Origin: Microbacterium luteum
GTDB lineage: Bacteria > Actinomycetota > Actinomycetes > Actinomycetales > Microbacteriaceae
Reading direction: 5' to 3'
DNA length: 64,000 nt
NCBI RefSeq assembly: GCF_015277875.1
Contig: NZ_CP063814.1
Location: 930,001 to 994,000, forward strand
Positions 1 to 9,029 of the stretch are shown here, piece after piece (within the stretch, counting starts at the first letter, position 1; each line of letters starts with the position of its first letter). Under the pieces are notes generated by a model. The model saw only the letters and a list, made by a program, of their open reading frames with translations, was not told the DNA's origin and searched no databases. The position numbers and the translations under genes are program-made.

Positions 1-1
1 G

Positions 2-373
2 CTTCCGGCAGACGCCGAGTACAGCCAGGTGGGCGACCCGCGCTACGCCGACATCGACGGCGACGTGCCCGAGACCGAGTCGCTCAAGCTCGTCATCGAT
101 CGCATGCTGCCGTACTGGCACAGCGACATCGTGCCCGACCTCCAGGCGGGCAAGACCGTGCTGGTGACCGCCCACGGCAACTCCCTGCGCGGCCTCGTCA
201 AGCACCTCGAGGGCATCAGCGACGACGACATCGCCGCGCTGAACATCCCGACCGGAATCCCGCTCGTCTACCGTCTCGACGAGTCCCTGACCCCGCTGGG
301 CCCCGGCGAGTACCTCGATCCGGAGGCCGCCGCCGCCGGCGCCGCCGCGGTCGCCTCGCAGGGCAAGGGCTGA
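2..373 (+). CDS. gpmA: 2,3-bisphosphoglycerate-dependent phosphoglycerate mutase, C-terminal part
   Basis: The window opens inside this gene, so only about the last 123 residues are present. The enzyme interconverts 3- and 2-phosphoglycerate in cytoplasmic glycolysis. Diagnostic segments are [15 protein letters not shown] and [14 protein letters not shown]; the latter carries the second catalytic histidine of the histidine phosphatase superfamily. The tail is alanine-rich and ends in SQGKG. It lies beside the phoU/senX3/regX3 cluster, as in other actinobacteria where gpm precedes senX3-regX3. Family assignment is secure; the start lies outside the window. Confidence 0.93.
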   Translation, partial: LPADAEYSQVGDPRYADIDGDVPETESLKLVIDRMLPYWHSDIVPDLQAGKTVLVTAHGNSLRGLVKHLEGISDDDIAALNIPTGIPLVYRLDESLTPLGPGEYLDPEAAAAGAAAVASQGKG

Positions 374-382
374 CCTCCCGAC

Positions 383-432
383 GCACGAACGAAGGGCGGG
401 CCCGCATCGCGGAGCCCGCCCTTCGTTCGTGC
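383..432. terminator. bidirectional hairpin terminator between gpmA and phoU
   Basis: A perfect 19-bp inverted repeat (383-401 with 414-432) encloses a 12-nt loop and sits between the convergent stops of gpmA (+) and phoU (-). It has no long U tract, which is usual for high-GC actinobacterial terminators. Confidence 0.85.
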
Positions 433-440
433 GTGTCAGG

Positions 441-1124
441 TCAGTCGGATGCGACGATCGTGGTGTCGATCTCCTGGTCGTGGCTGGCCCAGTCGCCGGT
501 GGCGAGGTAGAGGACCTTCTTCGCCACGGAGACGGCGTGGTCGCCGAAGCGCTCGTGGAAGCGGCTCGCGAGCGTCGCGTCGACGGTCGCGGAGGCCTCG
601 TGGTCCCATGACTCCGACAGCACCTTCTCGAAGACGCTCACGTGCAGCTCGTCGATCTTGTCGTCGATCTCGCGGATCTGCTCCGCCAGGCGGAGGTCCT
701 CGGTGCGCAGCAGGTCGGTGAGGGTTCGTGCTGCAGCCACGTCGAGCTCGCCCATCTTGGTGAAGGTGGACTTCAGGCCGTGGGGCACGACGCGCTCCGG
801 GAAGCGCATGCGCACGAGCTGTGCGACGTGCTCGGCGATGTCGCCCATGCGCTCGAGCGAGGCGCTCATGCGCAGGGCGCTGACGACGATGCGCAGGTCG
901 CGTGCGACCGGCTGCTGACGAGCGAGGATCTCGATGGCCAGCTCGTCGAGCGCCACCGCCTTCTCATCGATGATGATGTCGGCCTCGATGACCTCCTCGG
1001 CGAGGGAGACATCGCTCTTCTCGAACGCGGTGGAGGCCTTCTCCATCGCGATCGTGACGAGTTCGGAGATCTCGACGAGACGTGACTGCACGTCTTCGAG
1101 GGTCTGGTGGAAGACTTCGCGCAT
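441..1124 (-). CDS. phoU: phosphate signalling regulator PhoU
   Basis: A 227-residue protein with two PhoU helical-bundle repeats. It starts MREVFHQTLEDVQSRLVEI and contains the repeated metal-contact patterns (DIAEHV at about 115 and RFHERFGDHAVSVA near 190). PhoU links the Pst transporter to the phosphate-sensing kinase and keeps it inactive when phosphate is plentiful. I chose the ATG at 1124 because GAAAGG lies about 8 nt upstream; the open frame continues further but that part is not PhoU-like. It is divergent from senX3-regX3 across a PHO-box-containing region, which fits its role. Confidence 0.92.
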   Translation of the reverse strand: MREVFHQTLEDVQSRLVEISELVTIAMEKASTAFEKSDVSLAEEVIEADIIIDEKAVALDELAIEILARQQPVARDLRIVVSALRMSASLERMGDIAEHVAQLVRMRFPERVVPHGLKSTFTKMGELDVAAARTLTDLLRTEDLRLAEQIREIDDKIDELHVSVFEKVLSESWDHEASATVDATLASRFHERFGDHAVSVAKKVLYLATGDWASHDQEIDTTIVASD

Positions 1125-1181
1125 TGCGGCACCTTTCCTTCGGTCGTGCGGGGTGCGGCCCCGGCGATTCTCGTCAGGGAA

Positions 1182-1210
1182 GGTTAACGAACGGTTCCCC
1201 CGGGGTGAAT
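1182..1210. promoter_or_regulatory. PHO box (RegX3/PhoP-type direct repeats)
   Basis: Three 7-nt units recur at an exact 11-bp period, read on the minus strand as ATTCACC (1204-1210), GGGAACC (1193-1199) and GTTAACC (1182-1188). This matches the actinobacterial PHO box, which is built of 11-bp direct repeats around GTTCACC. It lies between divergent phoU and senX3, so autoregulation is likely. Confidence 0.7.
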
Positions 1211-1270
1211 AGTACTGATCCCGCGCGGAGGGCATCGGGACTTGCGCGAAGCGGCCGTTCGCGATCCGTT

Positions 1271-1276
1271 TACGCT
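1271..1276 (+). promoter_or_regulatory. -10 element of a probable leaderless senX3 promoter
   Basis: TACGCT ends 6 nt before the ATG at 1283. There is no Shine-Dalgarno sequence in between, so transcription and translation probably start together. Confidence 0.5.
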
Positions 1277-1282
1277 GGTCCA

Positions 1283-2488
1283 ATGACCACGACGGCTGCC
1301 GCGCTGCTCGCGCTCCTGGTCGGCTCCCTCATCGGCGCGGGCATCGCCGTCGTCATCTTCCTCTCCCTCCGGGCGCGTGACCGGGCCCACGCCCACTCCT
1401 CTCGTGCGGTTCCCGACGGGATCCGCGAAGTGCTGCACGGCATGGAGGATCCCGCCGCGATCGTCGATGCCTCGTCGACCGTGCTCGCCGCATCGTCTGC
1501 CGCGGCGCCGTACGGCATCGTCGAGGCCGCGGCGCTCGGCAGCGACGACCTGCGCCGCGTGGCGAGGAGAGCGCGGGACGCCACGAGCGTGACCGCCGAG
1601 ACGCTCCGGCTGATGCGCGGCGCCCCGCCGGCCGAATCGCGCCTCGTGACCGTGCGAGCCACGCGGGTGTCACCGCGCCTCACCCTGATCGTGCTGCGCG
1701 ACATCACCGAGCGCGAGCGGGTGGAGCAGATGCGCCGCGACTTCGTGGCGAACACCAGCCACGAGCTGAAGACGCCGGTGGGGGCGGTGACTCTGCTCGC
1801 CGAAGCCATCGAGTCGGCGGCTGACGACCCGGAGCAGGTGAAGGTGTTCGCATCGAGGCTGACCGCGGAGGCTCAGCGTCTGGCATCGCTCACCTCGCGC
1901 ATCATGAATCTGTCCCGCCTCCAGGCCAGCGATGAGCTCAGTGAGCCGCGCGATGTCGCCGTCGACGAAGTGCTCACCTCCGCGATCGAGTCCAGCATGA
2001 TCCAGGCGGCGGCATCCGGGGTGGAGATCGTGCGGGGCGGCGATCGAGAGCTGTTCGTGCGGGGCGACGCCCAGGTGCTCTCCGAAGCCCTCGGCAACCT
2101 GATCGTCAACGCCGTCGCCTACTCGCCGCACGGCAGCAAGGTCGGGGTCGGCGTCAAACGTGTCGACGACGTCGTGGAGATCGCCGTCACCGATCGCGGC
2201 ATCGGCATCCCGGAGGCCGACCAGCAGCGCATCTTCGAGCGCTTCTACCGCGCCGACCAGGCGCGCTCGCGCCGCACGGGCGGAACCGGTCTCGGGCTGT
2301 CGATCGTCAAGCACGCGGTCCAGCGGCACGGCGGAGAGGTGCGGCTGTGGTCGCGCCCCGGGCGGGGTTCGACCTTCACCATCCGCCTGCCGCTGGTCGA
2401 CGCGCCGCTCGACGCCGCGATGGGCAAGCGCAAGAAGAAAAAGAAGAAGGACAAGATGAAGGCTCCCCTGAACGGAGAAACCCGATGA
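1283..2488 (+). CDS. senX3: SenX3-type phosphate sensor histidine kinase
   Basis: A 401-residue membrane kinase of the phosphate two-component system. One N-terminal membrane segment (about residues 6-28) is followed by a PAS-like region that contains RVSPRLTLIVLRDITERE. The HisKA H-box is RRDFVANTSHELKTPVG, with the phospho-acceptor His in SHELKTP. The HATPase boxes are NLIVNAVAYS, DRGIGIP and GGTGLGLSIVKH. The length is close to that of mycobacterial SenX3. The C-terminus is a lysine-run tail (KRKKKKKKDK). The stop overlaps the start of regX3 (ATGA), so the two are translationally coupled. The start is ATG 1283, set by the -10 element six bases upstream. Confidence 0.92.
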   Translation: MTTTAAALLALLVGSLIGAGIAVVIFLSLRARDRAHAHSSRAVPDGIREVLHGMEDPAAIVDASSTVLAASSAAAPYGIVEAAALGSDDLRRVARRARDATSVTAETLRLMRGAPPAESRLVTVRATRVSPRLTLIVLRDITERERVEQMRRDFVANTSHELKTPVGAVTLLAEAIESAADDPEQVKVFASRLTAEAQRLASLTSRIMNLSRLQASDELSEPRDVAVDEVLTSAIESSMIQAAASGVEIVRGGDRELFVRGDAQVLSEALGNLIVNAVAYSPHGSKVGVGVKRVDDVVEIAVTDRGIGIPEADQQRIFERFYRADQARSRRTGGTGLGLSIVKHAVQRHGGEVRLWSRPGRGSTFTIRLPLVDAPLDAAMGKRKKKKKKDKMKAPLNGETR

Positions 2489-3168
2489 CCCGCGTTCTCA
2501 TCGTCGAAGACGAGCCCGACCTCGCCGACCCGCTCGCCTACCTGCTGCGGCGCGAGGGATACGAGGTCGAGACCGCCGAGGACGGCGCGCTCGCGCTGAC
2601 GGCGTTCCGTGAGCGGGGCGCGGACATCATCCTCCTGGACCTCATGCTGCCGGGCATGCCCGGCACCGAGGTGTGCCGGCAGGTGCGCACCGCCTCGCAG
2701 GTGCCGATCATCATGCTCACCGCCAAGGACTCCGAAGTCGACATCGTGGTGGGCCTCGAGCTCGGGGCCGACGACTACGTCACGAAGCCGTACTCGACCC
2801 GGGAGCTGCTGGCCCGCATGCGCGCGGTGCTCCGCCGCAACGCGCAGGCCGAGGCCGACCTCGAAGATCACATCCTCGAGGGCGGCCGTGTGACGCTCGA
2901 CATCGATCGCCACACCGTGTCGGTCGACGGCAGCGAGATCAGCATGCCCCTGAAGGAGTTCGAGCTGCTGGAGGTGCTCATGCGCAACGCGGGTCGCGTG
3001 CTCACCCGCGGTCAGCTGATCGATCGCGTCTGGGGCACGGACTACTTCGGCGACACCAAGACTCTCGACGTGCATATCAAGCGCATCCGCTCGCGCATCG
3101 AGCAGAGCCCGAGCGACCCCACGATGCTCGTGACCGTGCGCGGTCTGGGCTACCGCTTCGAGGCCTGA
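2485..3168 (+). CDS. regX3: RegX3-type response regulator
   Basis: A 227-residue OmpR/PhoB-family regulator. The receiver domain (about 1-118) has the acidic pair in IVEDEPD, the phospho-acceptor Asp in LLDLMLPG, the Thr of MLTAKD and the Lys of YVTKPYS. The winged-helix DNA-binding domain (about 130-225) ends VRGLGYRFEA. It is phosphorylated by SenX3 and controls phosphate-starvation genes through PHO boxes, one of which lies at 1182-1210. GGAGA precedes the ATG, which overlaps the senX3 stop. Confidence 0.95.
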   Translation: MTRVLIVEDEPDLADPLAYLLRREGYEVETAEDGALALTAFRERGADIILLDLMLPGMPGTEVCRQVRTASQVPIIMLTAKDSEVDIVVGLELGADDYVTKPYSTRELLARMRAVLRRNAQAEADLEDHILEGGRVTLDIDRHTVSVDGSEISMPLKEFELLEVLMRNAGRVLTRGQLIDRVWGTDYFGDTKTLDVHIKRIRSRIEQSPSDPTMLVTVRGLGYRFEA

Positions 3169-3181
3169 GCCCGACGACGAC

Positions 3182-3221
3182 GAAGGCCCCGGGGGAGATC
3201 GAGATCTGCTCCGGGGCCTTC
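3182..3221. terminator. terminator after regX3
   Basis: An 11-bp stem (3182-3192 with 3211-3221, GAAGGCCCCGG and its complement) follows the regX3 stop. It lies between convergent genes and can serve both strands. Confidence 0.8.
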
Positions 3222-3242
3222 ACCGCTTCGCGGCGCGGGCCG

Positions 3243-3737
3243 TCAGGGGACGAGCGGCGCGAGGTAGTCCTGTTCGCCGTCGAGCACCGGCACGGGCACG
3301 ACGGTCGTCTCGCCGTCGCCCGACTGGAACGACATCGGGATGTCGGTGCCCGGCATCGCTCCGCCGAGGTCTTCGATCAGCAGCGGCTCGGTCTCATCGG
3401 ACCCGAGGCTGATGACCGTGTTCGCGGGGACGCGGATCGTCGCGGTGCCCACCGACCCGGCGTCGCCGATGTCGATGCGGAGCGTCTCGGCGCTGTCGGT
3501 GCCGTTGACGACCGCGGCGACGAGGTTGCCCTGCTCGCCGTCGTCGGTGACCACGAGCACGTTGCGCACCTGCAGGGGACCGGAGGTGTCGGGGACCATC
3601 ATCCCGTCACCCGGCGAGTACTGGATGGTCGTCGCCTGCGTGGAGATCATGCTGCAGCCGGTCGCCCCCAGGACGACGGCCGCGCCGAGCGCCAGAGACG
3701 CCAGTCGCCGCGCAGCGGTGCGGTTGTTCGAGATCAC
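3243..3737 (-). CDS. secreted lipoprotein, possible LpqE-like
   Basis: A 164-residue exported lipoprotein. The N-terminus is VISNNRTAARRLASLALG, followed by a hydrophobic stretch and the lipobox ATGC (mature Cys at about residue 29). The rest is a beta-rich domain without a recognised catalytic motif. I chose GTG 3737 because GGGAGG lies 5 nt upstream; an ATG 27 nt further up lacks a ribosome site. Its position between regX3 and carD on the opposite strand resembles small lipoproteins near carD in other actinobacteria (LpqE in mycobacteria), but identity is not proven. Confidence 0.75.
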   Translation of the reverse strand: MISNNRTAARRLASLALGAAVVLGATGCSMISTQATTIQYSPGDGMMVPDTSGPLQVRNVLVVTDDGEQGNLVAAVVNGTDSAETLRIDIGDAGSVGTATIRVPANTVISLGSDETEPLLIEDLGGAMPGTDIPMSFQSGDGETTVVPVPVLDGEQDYLAPLVP

Positions 3738-3892
3738 GGATCCTCCCGGGACGGATGACGGCATCGTCTCCGATTCTAGGGTGTCGCCGGCGCGGGTGCC
3801 GACCGGGGCCGTGACGGGTCACCGCACGCGGTGGAGAACCTTAGCGTATGTCGCCTGTGGTATTCTGGAGGTTGCCGAAGGGACATAACTCC

Positions 3893-4375
3893 ATGCTTTT
3901 TGAGGTTGGCGAAACCGTCGTTTACCCCCACCACGGAGCGGCGACCATCATCGAGGTCAAAGACCGTGTGATCAAGGGCGAGACGAAGAAATACCTGAAG
4001 CTCAACGTCACCCAGGGCGATCTGGTCATCGAGGTTCCGGCGGAGAACGTCGACCTCGTCGGCGTCCGCGACGTGATCGGCAAGGAAGGCCTCGACAAGG
4101 TCTTCGAGGTGCTGCGTGCCCCCTTCACCGAGGAGCCCACCAACTGGTCTCGCCGCTACAAGGCGAACCTCGAGAAGCTCGCTTCCGGTGATGTCATCAA
4201 GGTGAGCGAGGTCGTCCGCGACCTGTGGCGCCGCGATCAGGACCGCGGGCTCTCCGCCGGCGAGAAGCGCATGCTCGCGAAGGCCAAGCAGATCCTGATC
4301 TCGGAGCTCGCCCTGGCCGAGAAGACCGACGAGGACAAGGCGAGCGTCATGCTCGACGAGGTGCTCGCGAGCTGA
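3893..4375 (+). CDS. carD: CarD-family transcriptional regulator
   Basis: A 160-residue RNA polymerase-binding factor. The N-terminal Tudor-like RNAP-interaction domain begins [19 protein letters not shown]. The C-terminal helical DNA-binding domain contains [17 protein letters not shown] and a basic [12 protein letters not shown] segment. CarD binds the RNAP beta subunit and stabilises open complexes, notably at rRNA promoters. The length matches mycobacterial CarD. Start ATG 3893 follows GAAGGGA; an upstream in-frame ATG at 3848 would add residues not seen in the family. It is followed immediately by ispDF, the usual actinobacterial order. Confidence 0.95.
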   Translation: MLFEVGETVVYPHHGAATIIEVKDRVIKGETKKYLKLNVTQGDLVIEVPAENVDLVGVRDVIGKEGLDKVFEVLRAPFTEEPTNWSRRYKANLEKLASGDVIKVSEVVRDLWRRDQDRGLSAGEKRMLAKAKQILISELALAEKTDEDKASVMLDEVLAS

Positions 4376-4389
4376 TCTCCCCGGATGCC

Positions 4390-5595
4390 GTGAGCATCAC
4401 ACCCGTTCCCCGCGTCGCCGTCGTCGTCGTCGCGGCCGGCGCCGGCACCCGACTGGGCGCCGGCGGACCGAAGGCGCTCGTCGGCATCGACGAGCATTCG
4501 CTGCTGCGGCACTGCCTCGCCGGTGTCTTCCGCGCCGCTGCGGCGCAGGTGGTCGTCGTCGCCCCCGCCGGGCGGGAGGGCGACGCGCTGACCGAGGCGA
4601 TCGAGGCGGCAGGCGAGCGGCGCGACCTCGTCACCGTCGTGACGGGAGGGGGCTCGCGCCAAGAATCGGTGCGCGCGGGTCTGGCCGCCCTGTGGGGTGA
4701 TGTTCGGTACGTGCTCGTGCACGACGCGGCGCGCGCGCTCACCCCGCCCGATGTCTTCGCCCGTGTGATCGCCGGGCTCGAAGCCGGCGCCGACGGCGTC
4801 ATCCCGGTGCTCCCGGTGATCGACACGATCAAACGCGTCGAAGATCGTGCCGTCGTTGCAGCGGTGGACCGTTCCGAGCTGTCCGCGGCGCAGACGCCGC
4901 AGGGTTTCCGCCGAGATGCGCTGGATGCCGCCTACCGCGCCGTCACGCGCGAGCACACCGACGATGCCGCACTCATGGCGGAGGCGGGGCACGACGTGTC
5001 GGTCGTGGCCGGCGACCCGCTCGCGTTCAAGATCACCACGCCGGCCGACCTCGAGCGCGCCCGTCATCTCGTCGCGGCGGATCCGCTCCCGGTTCGCCGC
5101 GCGTCGCTCACCCCAACCGGTGGGGCGCCTCGTGTGGGCGTGGGCACGGACGTTCACGCCTTCGCGACGAGCGGCGAGCTCCGTCTCGCGGTCTTGTCGT
5201 GGCCGGGGGAACCGGCCCTGGCGGGTCACTCCGACGGGGATGCGGTGGCACACGCCATCGTCGACGCCCTGTTGTCGGCGGCGGGTCTGGGAGACATCGG
5301 AACCCACTTCGGCACGGGCCGCCCGGAGTACGACGGCGCGCACGGCGAGGTCTTCCTCACGCGCACAGTGGGCCTTCTCGGGGAGGCGGGCTGGCGCGTC
5401 GGAAACGTCGCGGTGCAGATCCAGGCGAACCGCCCGCGCTTCTCGCCGCGGCGGCTCGAGGCCGAGAGGGCGCTCTCGGCGGCTCTCGGCGGCGCGCCGG
5501 TGTCGGTGTCGGCCACGACGACCGACGGCCTCGGGTTCACGGGTCGCGGCGAGGGGGTGGCGGTCACCGCCGTCGCGCTGGTGCTGCCCGCCTGA
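4390..5595 (+). CDS. ispDF: bifunctional IspD/IspF isoprenoid enzyme
   Basis: A 401-residue fusion for the MEP (non-mevalonate) isoprenoid pathway. The N-terminal IspD half (about 1-230) transfers CMP from CTP to 2-C-methylerythritol 4-phosphate; it shows [17 protein letters not shown] and the HDAAR motif. The C-terminal IspF half (about 245-401) makes the cyclic 2,4-diphosphate; it shows GTDVHAFA and [13 protein letters not shown] (metal-binding Asp/His) and LGDIGTHF. Many actinobacteria keep the two genes separate, so the fusion is notable but known. The GTG at 4390, 14 nt after the carD stop, is the only suitable start; a ribosome site is weak, so coupling to carD is likely. Confidence 0.93.
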   Translation: MSITPVPRVAVVVVAAGAGTRLGAGGPKALVGIDEHSLLRHCLAGVFRAAAAQVVVVAPAGREGDALTEAIEAAGERRDLVTVVTGGGSRQESVRAGLAALWGDVRYVLVHDAARALTPPDVFARVIAGLEAGADGVIPVLPVIDTIKRVEDRAVVAAVDRSELSAAQTPQGFRRDALDAAYRAVTREHTDDAALMAEAGHDVSVVAGDPLAFKITTPADLERARHLVAADPLPVRRASLTPTGGAPRVGVGTDVHAFATSGELRLAVLSWPGEPALAGHSDGDAVAHAIVDALLSAAGLGDIGTHFGTGRPEYDGAHGEVFLTRTVGLLGEAGWRVGNVAVQIQANRPRFSPRRLEAERALSAALGGAPVSVSATTTDGLGFTGRGEGVAVTAVALVLPA

Positions 5596-5602
5596 ACGGA
5601 AC

Positions 5603-5623
5603 CGCCGTCAGCCTTCGACGGCG
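5603..5623. terminator. weak hairpin between ispDF and the EamA transporter
   Basis: A 7-bp stem (5603-5609 with 5617-5623) lies at the convergent gene ends and overlaps the transporter stop codon. It is short, so termination here is only a possibility. Confidence 0.3.
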
Positions 5624-6528
5624 AACGGCTCGGGATCGCGCGGAGTGCGCGCTCCCCAGGCAAGCAGGGCCAGTCCCGCCCCGAGAACCGCGAGGCCGAG
5701 GAGAGCGACGGTCGGCAGGCGTTCGCCGAGCACGACGACGCCCAAGAGGGTCGCCGTCAGCGGCTCACCCAGGGTGAGCGTCGCGGCCGTCGCGGCGGTG
5801 AGGCCGCTCAGTCCCCAGGTGAACACGGTGTAGGCGACGGCGATCGTCGCCACCCCCAGCCACGCCGTCATGGCGATGCCCGCGGGGTCGGCCAGCCACG
5901 TGAGGTCGACGAACGGGAGCGCCCCGAGGGCCAGCACGCCGGAACCGGCGCCCATCGCCCCGACGACGAGGAACGGATCCCACCCGGCGTCGAGCAGGCG
6001 GCGCTGAGAGACGGCGATCACGGCGAAGCTGGCGCCGGCGCCGAGCGACCCCGCGAGGCCGGCCGGGTCCGTGCCGGCCTCGCCGCCGCCGGCGAACCCG
6101 AGCATCACGACGCCGGCGGTGGCGAGAGCGGTCGCGCCGATCCACGTCGCGGTCGGGCGGCGACGGGTGAGCATCCATTCGGCGACACCGGCGAGGACCG
6201 GCGCCGACCCCAGGGCGACCACCGTTCCCACCGCCACGCCGTTGCGTGCGGTGCCGAGGAAGAACAGCGGCTGGTAGACGGCCAGTGCGACGGCGGTCAG
6301 GGCCATCAGGGTGAGCGCCCACGGTGTCGCCCGAGGTCGCGGTATCGGCGACCGCCGCGCTCGACGGGCGGCGAGGGGGAAGGTGATCGCGGCGATGGCG
6401 ATGCCGCCCACGATCAGCCGCATCGCGCCGACCGACAGCGGCGTGGTCCCGTCGGGGCCGAGCACCTGCGCGGTGCCGGTGGTGCCGAACAGCATCGCGG
6501 CGACCAGGACGGCGAGAACGTGCAGCAC
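5608..6528 (-). CDS. EamA/DMT-family transporter
   Basis: A 306-residue integral membrane protein with about ten hydrophobic segments in two similar halves, as in the drug/metabolite (EamA) family. The first half starts near VLAVLVAAMLFGTTGTAQVL. A conserved-type NGVAVGTVVALGSAPVLAG segment lies in the middle, and the second repeat holds LTLGEPLTATLLGVVVLGE. The substrate cannot be read from the sequence. The start is one of two adjacent GTG codons (6531 or 6528). I prefer 6528 because TAGAAC ends exactly six bases upstream, the leaderless spacing seen elsewhere here. It is divergent from cysS. Confidence 0.85.
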   Translation of the reverse strand: MLHVLAVLVAAMLFGTTGTAQVLGPDGTTPLSVGAMRLIVGGIAIAAITFPLAARRARRSPIPRPRATPWALTLMALTAVALAVYQPLFFLGTARNGVAVGTVVALGSAPVLAGVAEWMLTRRRPTATWIGATALATAGVVMLGFAGGGEAGTDPAGLAGSLGAGASFAVIAVSQRRLLDAGWDPFLVVGAMGAGSGVLALGALPFVDLTWLADPAGIAMTAWLGVATIAVAYTVFTWGLSGLTAATAATLTLGEPLTATLLGVVVLGERLPTVALLGLAVLGAGLALLAWGARTPRDPEPFAVEG

Positions 6529-6590
6529 CACACCGTTCTACCCCACCTCGGTGCGGCACCTCCCGGAGCGGCCGCTCGGCGCGCCGCGGG

Positions 6591-6596
6591 TAGGCT
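6591..6596 (+). promoter_or_regulatory. -10 element of a probable leaderless cysS promoter
   Basis: TAGGCT lies 6 nt before the GTG at 6603, with no room for a Shine-Dalgarno site. Confidence 0.45.
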
Positions 6597-6602
6597 GGGC
6601 GG

Positions 6603-8012
6603 GTGACTCTCCGGCTCTACGACACCAAGGCGCAGCTCCTGCGTGACTTCGTGCCGATCGATCCCGCGAACGTCACCGTGTACGTCTGCGGCCCCACCGT
6701 GCAGTCGGGGCCCCACCTGGGGCATCTGCGCGGCGCGCTGAGCTTCGACATCCTGCGCCGCTGGCTCGCCCACCGATACGACCGCGTGACCTTCGTGCGC
6801 AACGTCACCGACATCGACGACAAGGTGCTCGAGAAGGCCGTCGACGGCGAGCCGTGGTGGGCGCTCGCCTACCGCATGGAGCAGGAGTTCAGTCGCGCCT
6901 ACGCGGCGATCGGCATCCTCCCGCCCACCTACGAGCCGCGGGCGACGGGCTCCATCCCGCAGATGATCTCGCTGATCTCGCGGCTGATCGATCGCGGTCA
7001 CGCCTACGCCGCCGCGGGCGACGTCTACTTCGACGTGCGCTCCTGGGCCGCCTACGGAGACCTGACGCGTCAGAAGGTCGACGCGATGGAGACCGCGGCC
7101 GACGCCGATCCGCGCGGCAAGCGCGATCCCCACGACTTCGCCCTGTGGAAGGGCGCCAAGCCGGGGGAGCCGTCCAGCGCGTCGTGGGACTCGCCGTGGG
7201 GCGCGGGGCGCCCGGGATGGCACATCGAGTGCTCCGCGATGTCCCGCCGCTATCTCGGCGGCGACTTCGACATCCACGGCGGCGGCCTCGATCTGCGCTT
7301 CCCGCACCACGAGAACGAACTCGCCCAGTCCACCGCCGCCGGCGACGGCTTCGCCCGGTACTGGGTGCACAACGGCCTCGTCACCGTCGGCGACCAGAAG
7401 ATGTCGAAGTCGATCGGCAACGTCCTGCTCGCCGACGAGGTGCTCGCCGATCGTGATCCGCTCGTCGTGCGCTACGCGCTCGCCGGCGCCCACTACCGGT
7501 CGAGCCTGGACATCTCCGCGTCGAGCTTCGCCGAGGCCGAGGCCGCACTCGATCGCATCCGAGGCTTCCTCGATCGCGCCGTGCGCACGCTGCGCGACGA
7601 CACGGTCGATCTGCGCGTGACGGCCGAGATCCCCGACCGGTTCGCGGCGGCGATGGACGACGACCTCGGTGTGCCGCAGGCGCTCGCCGTGCTGCACGAG
7701 ACCGTCCGGGCGGGCAACGCGGCACTGGAGGCGGGGGATCGGGATGCGGCGCTGCGCGCCTTCGCCGACGTCGCCGCGATGACCGGCGTGCTCGGCATCG
7801 ACCCGTTCGATCCGATGTGGCGCAGCGACACCGGCGACGCGCACGCGACGGCGCTCGATGCGCTCGTGCAGACGATGATCACGCAGCGGGCCGATGCGCG
7901 CGCGACGAAGGACTGGGCCACGGCCGATCGGATCCGCGACGCCGTCGCCGCCGCCGGCATCACCCTGGAAGACACCCCCGATGGAACACACTGGAGCTTG
8001 AGCGATGGCTAA
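6603..8012 (+). CDS. cysS: cysteinyl-tRNA synthetase
   Basis: A 469-residue class I aminoacyl-tRNA synthetase that charges tRNA-Cys in the cytoplasm. Visible landmarks are the zinc-site cysteine and HIGH-equivalent in [39 protein letters not shown], the zinc-site histidines in [12 protein letters not shown], and the KMSKS loop KMSKSIGN. The length is typical. It is paralogous to the mycothiol ligase MshC, but the length and the intact anticodon-binding tail favour CysS. It starts with GTG and overlaps rlmB by 8 nt, indicating translational coupling. Confidence 0.96.
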   Translation: MTLRLYDTKAQLLRDFVPIDPANVTVYVCGPTVQSGPHLGHLRGALSFDILRRWLAHRYDRVTFVRNVTDIDDKVLEKAVDGEPWWALAYRMEQEFSRAYAAIGILPPTYEPRATGSIPQMISLISRLIDRGHAYAAAGDVYFDVRSWAAYGDLTRQKVDAMETAADADPRGKRDPHDFALWKGAKPGEPSSASWDSPWGAGRPGWHIECSAMSRRYLGGDFDIHGGGLDLRFPHHENELAQSTAAGDGFARYWVHNGLVTVGDQKMSKSIGNVLLADEVLADRDPLVVRYALAGAHYRSSLDISASSFAEAEAALDRIRGFLDRAVRTLRDDTVDLRVTAEIPDRFAAAMDDDLGVPQALAVLHETVRAGNAALEAGDRDAALRAFADVAAMTGVLGIDPFDPMWRSDTGDAHATALDALVQTMITQRADARATKDWATADRIRDAVAAAGITLEDTPDGTHWSLSDG

Positions 8013-9003
8013 GCCAGGACGACCCGGCGCGAGCCGGGGCAAGAAGAAGGGCCCCACGAAGGGGTCCGGCGGACAGAAGCGGCGGTCGCTCGAGGGCAAG
8101 GGCCCCACGCCCAAGGCGGAGGACCGCGCCTGGCACCCCGCCGGCAAGCGCAAGGCCGCCCAGGAACGCTACGTCGCCGCGGGTGGTAAGGGGCGTGCGG
8201 GGGCGAAGCCCCAGGGCTCGAACCCGAACCGCTCCGGCCGCGGGTCCTCCGACGACACCGAGACCGTCACCGGGCGCAACTCCGTGCTCGAGGCGCTGCG
8301 TGCGCGCATCCCGGCCACGGCGCTCTACGTGGCGCAGCGGGTGGAGATGGACGATCGCGTCAAGGAGATGCTGTCGATCGCCACGAACCGCGAGATCGCG
8401 ATCCTCGAGGTCACCCGGCCGGAGCTCGACCGCATGGCCGGATTCGACGGCGTGCATCAGGGTGTCGCCCTCAAGGTGCCGCCGTACGAGTACGCGCACC
8501 CGCAGGACCTGCTCGAGCAGGTGCTCGACACCGGCGCGACCCCGCTCCTGGTCGCCCTCGACGGGGTGACCGACCCGCGCAACCTCGGGGCCATCATCCG
8601 CTCGACCGCCGCGTTCGGCGGTCAGGGGATCATCCTGCCCCAGCGACGCTCGGCCAGTGTCAACTCCGCCGCGTGGAAGACCAGCGCCGGCGCGGCCGCT
8701 CGCATCCCGGTCGCCGTCGCGCCGAACCTCACCTCCACGCTCAAGGAGTACAAGAAGCAGGGGGTCTTCGTGCTCGGGCTCGACGGCGGCGGCGACGTGT
8801 CGCTGCCGAAGCTCGAACTGGCCGACCGGCCGGTCGTGATCGTCGTCGGCTCCGAGGGCAAGGGGCTCTCCCGCCTGGTGACCGAGACGTGCGACCAGAT
8901 CGTGTCCATCCCGATCTCCGCGGCGACGGAGTCCCTCAACGCCGGCATCGCGGCATCCGTCGCCCTCTATCAGGTCGCCACCGCCCGCGCCGCCCAGGGC
9001 TGA
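8005..9003 (+). CDS. rlmB: 23S rRNA (guanosine-2'-O-)-methyltransferase RlmB-type
   Basis: A 332-residue SpoU/TrmH-family enzyme expected to methylate G2251 (E. coli numbering) in the 23S peptidyl-transferase P loop. A strongly basic N-terminal extension (about residues 1-85) precedes a substrate-binding domain (about 88-165) and the knotted SPOUT domain. SPOUT motifs are [26 protein letters not shown] and [19 protein letters not shown]. It overlaps the cysS end, the same order as in mycobacteria. Confidence 0.92.
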   Translation: MAKPGRPGASRGKKKGPTKGSGGQKRRSLEGKGPTPKAEDRAWHPAGKRKAAQERYVAAGGKGRAGAKPQGSNPNRSGRGSSDDTETVTGRNSVLEALRARIPATALYVAQRVEMDDRVKEMLSIATNREIAILEVTRPELDRMAGFDGVHQGVALKVPPYEYAHPQDLLEQVLDTGATPLLVALDGVTDPRNLGAIIRSTAAFGGQGIILPQRRSASVNSAAWKTSAGAAARIPVAVAPNLTSTLKEYKKQGVFVLGLDGGGDVSLPKLELADRPVVIVVGSEGKGLSRLVTETCDQIVSIPISAATESLNAGIAASVALYQVATARAAQG

Positions 9004-9029
9004 GCGCGGCGCCGATCGAAAGGAAGCGC

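Noticed and set aside
6414-8153. A minus-strand frame of 579 codons
   Set aside because: It covers cysS in antisense and has an arginine/glycine-rich, non-protein-like composition.
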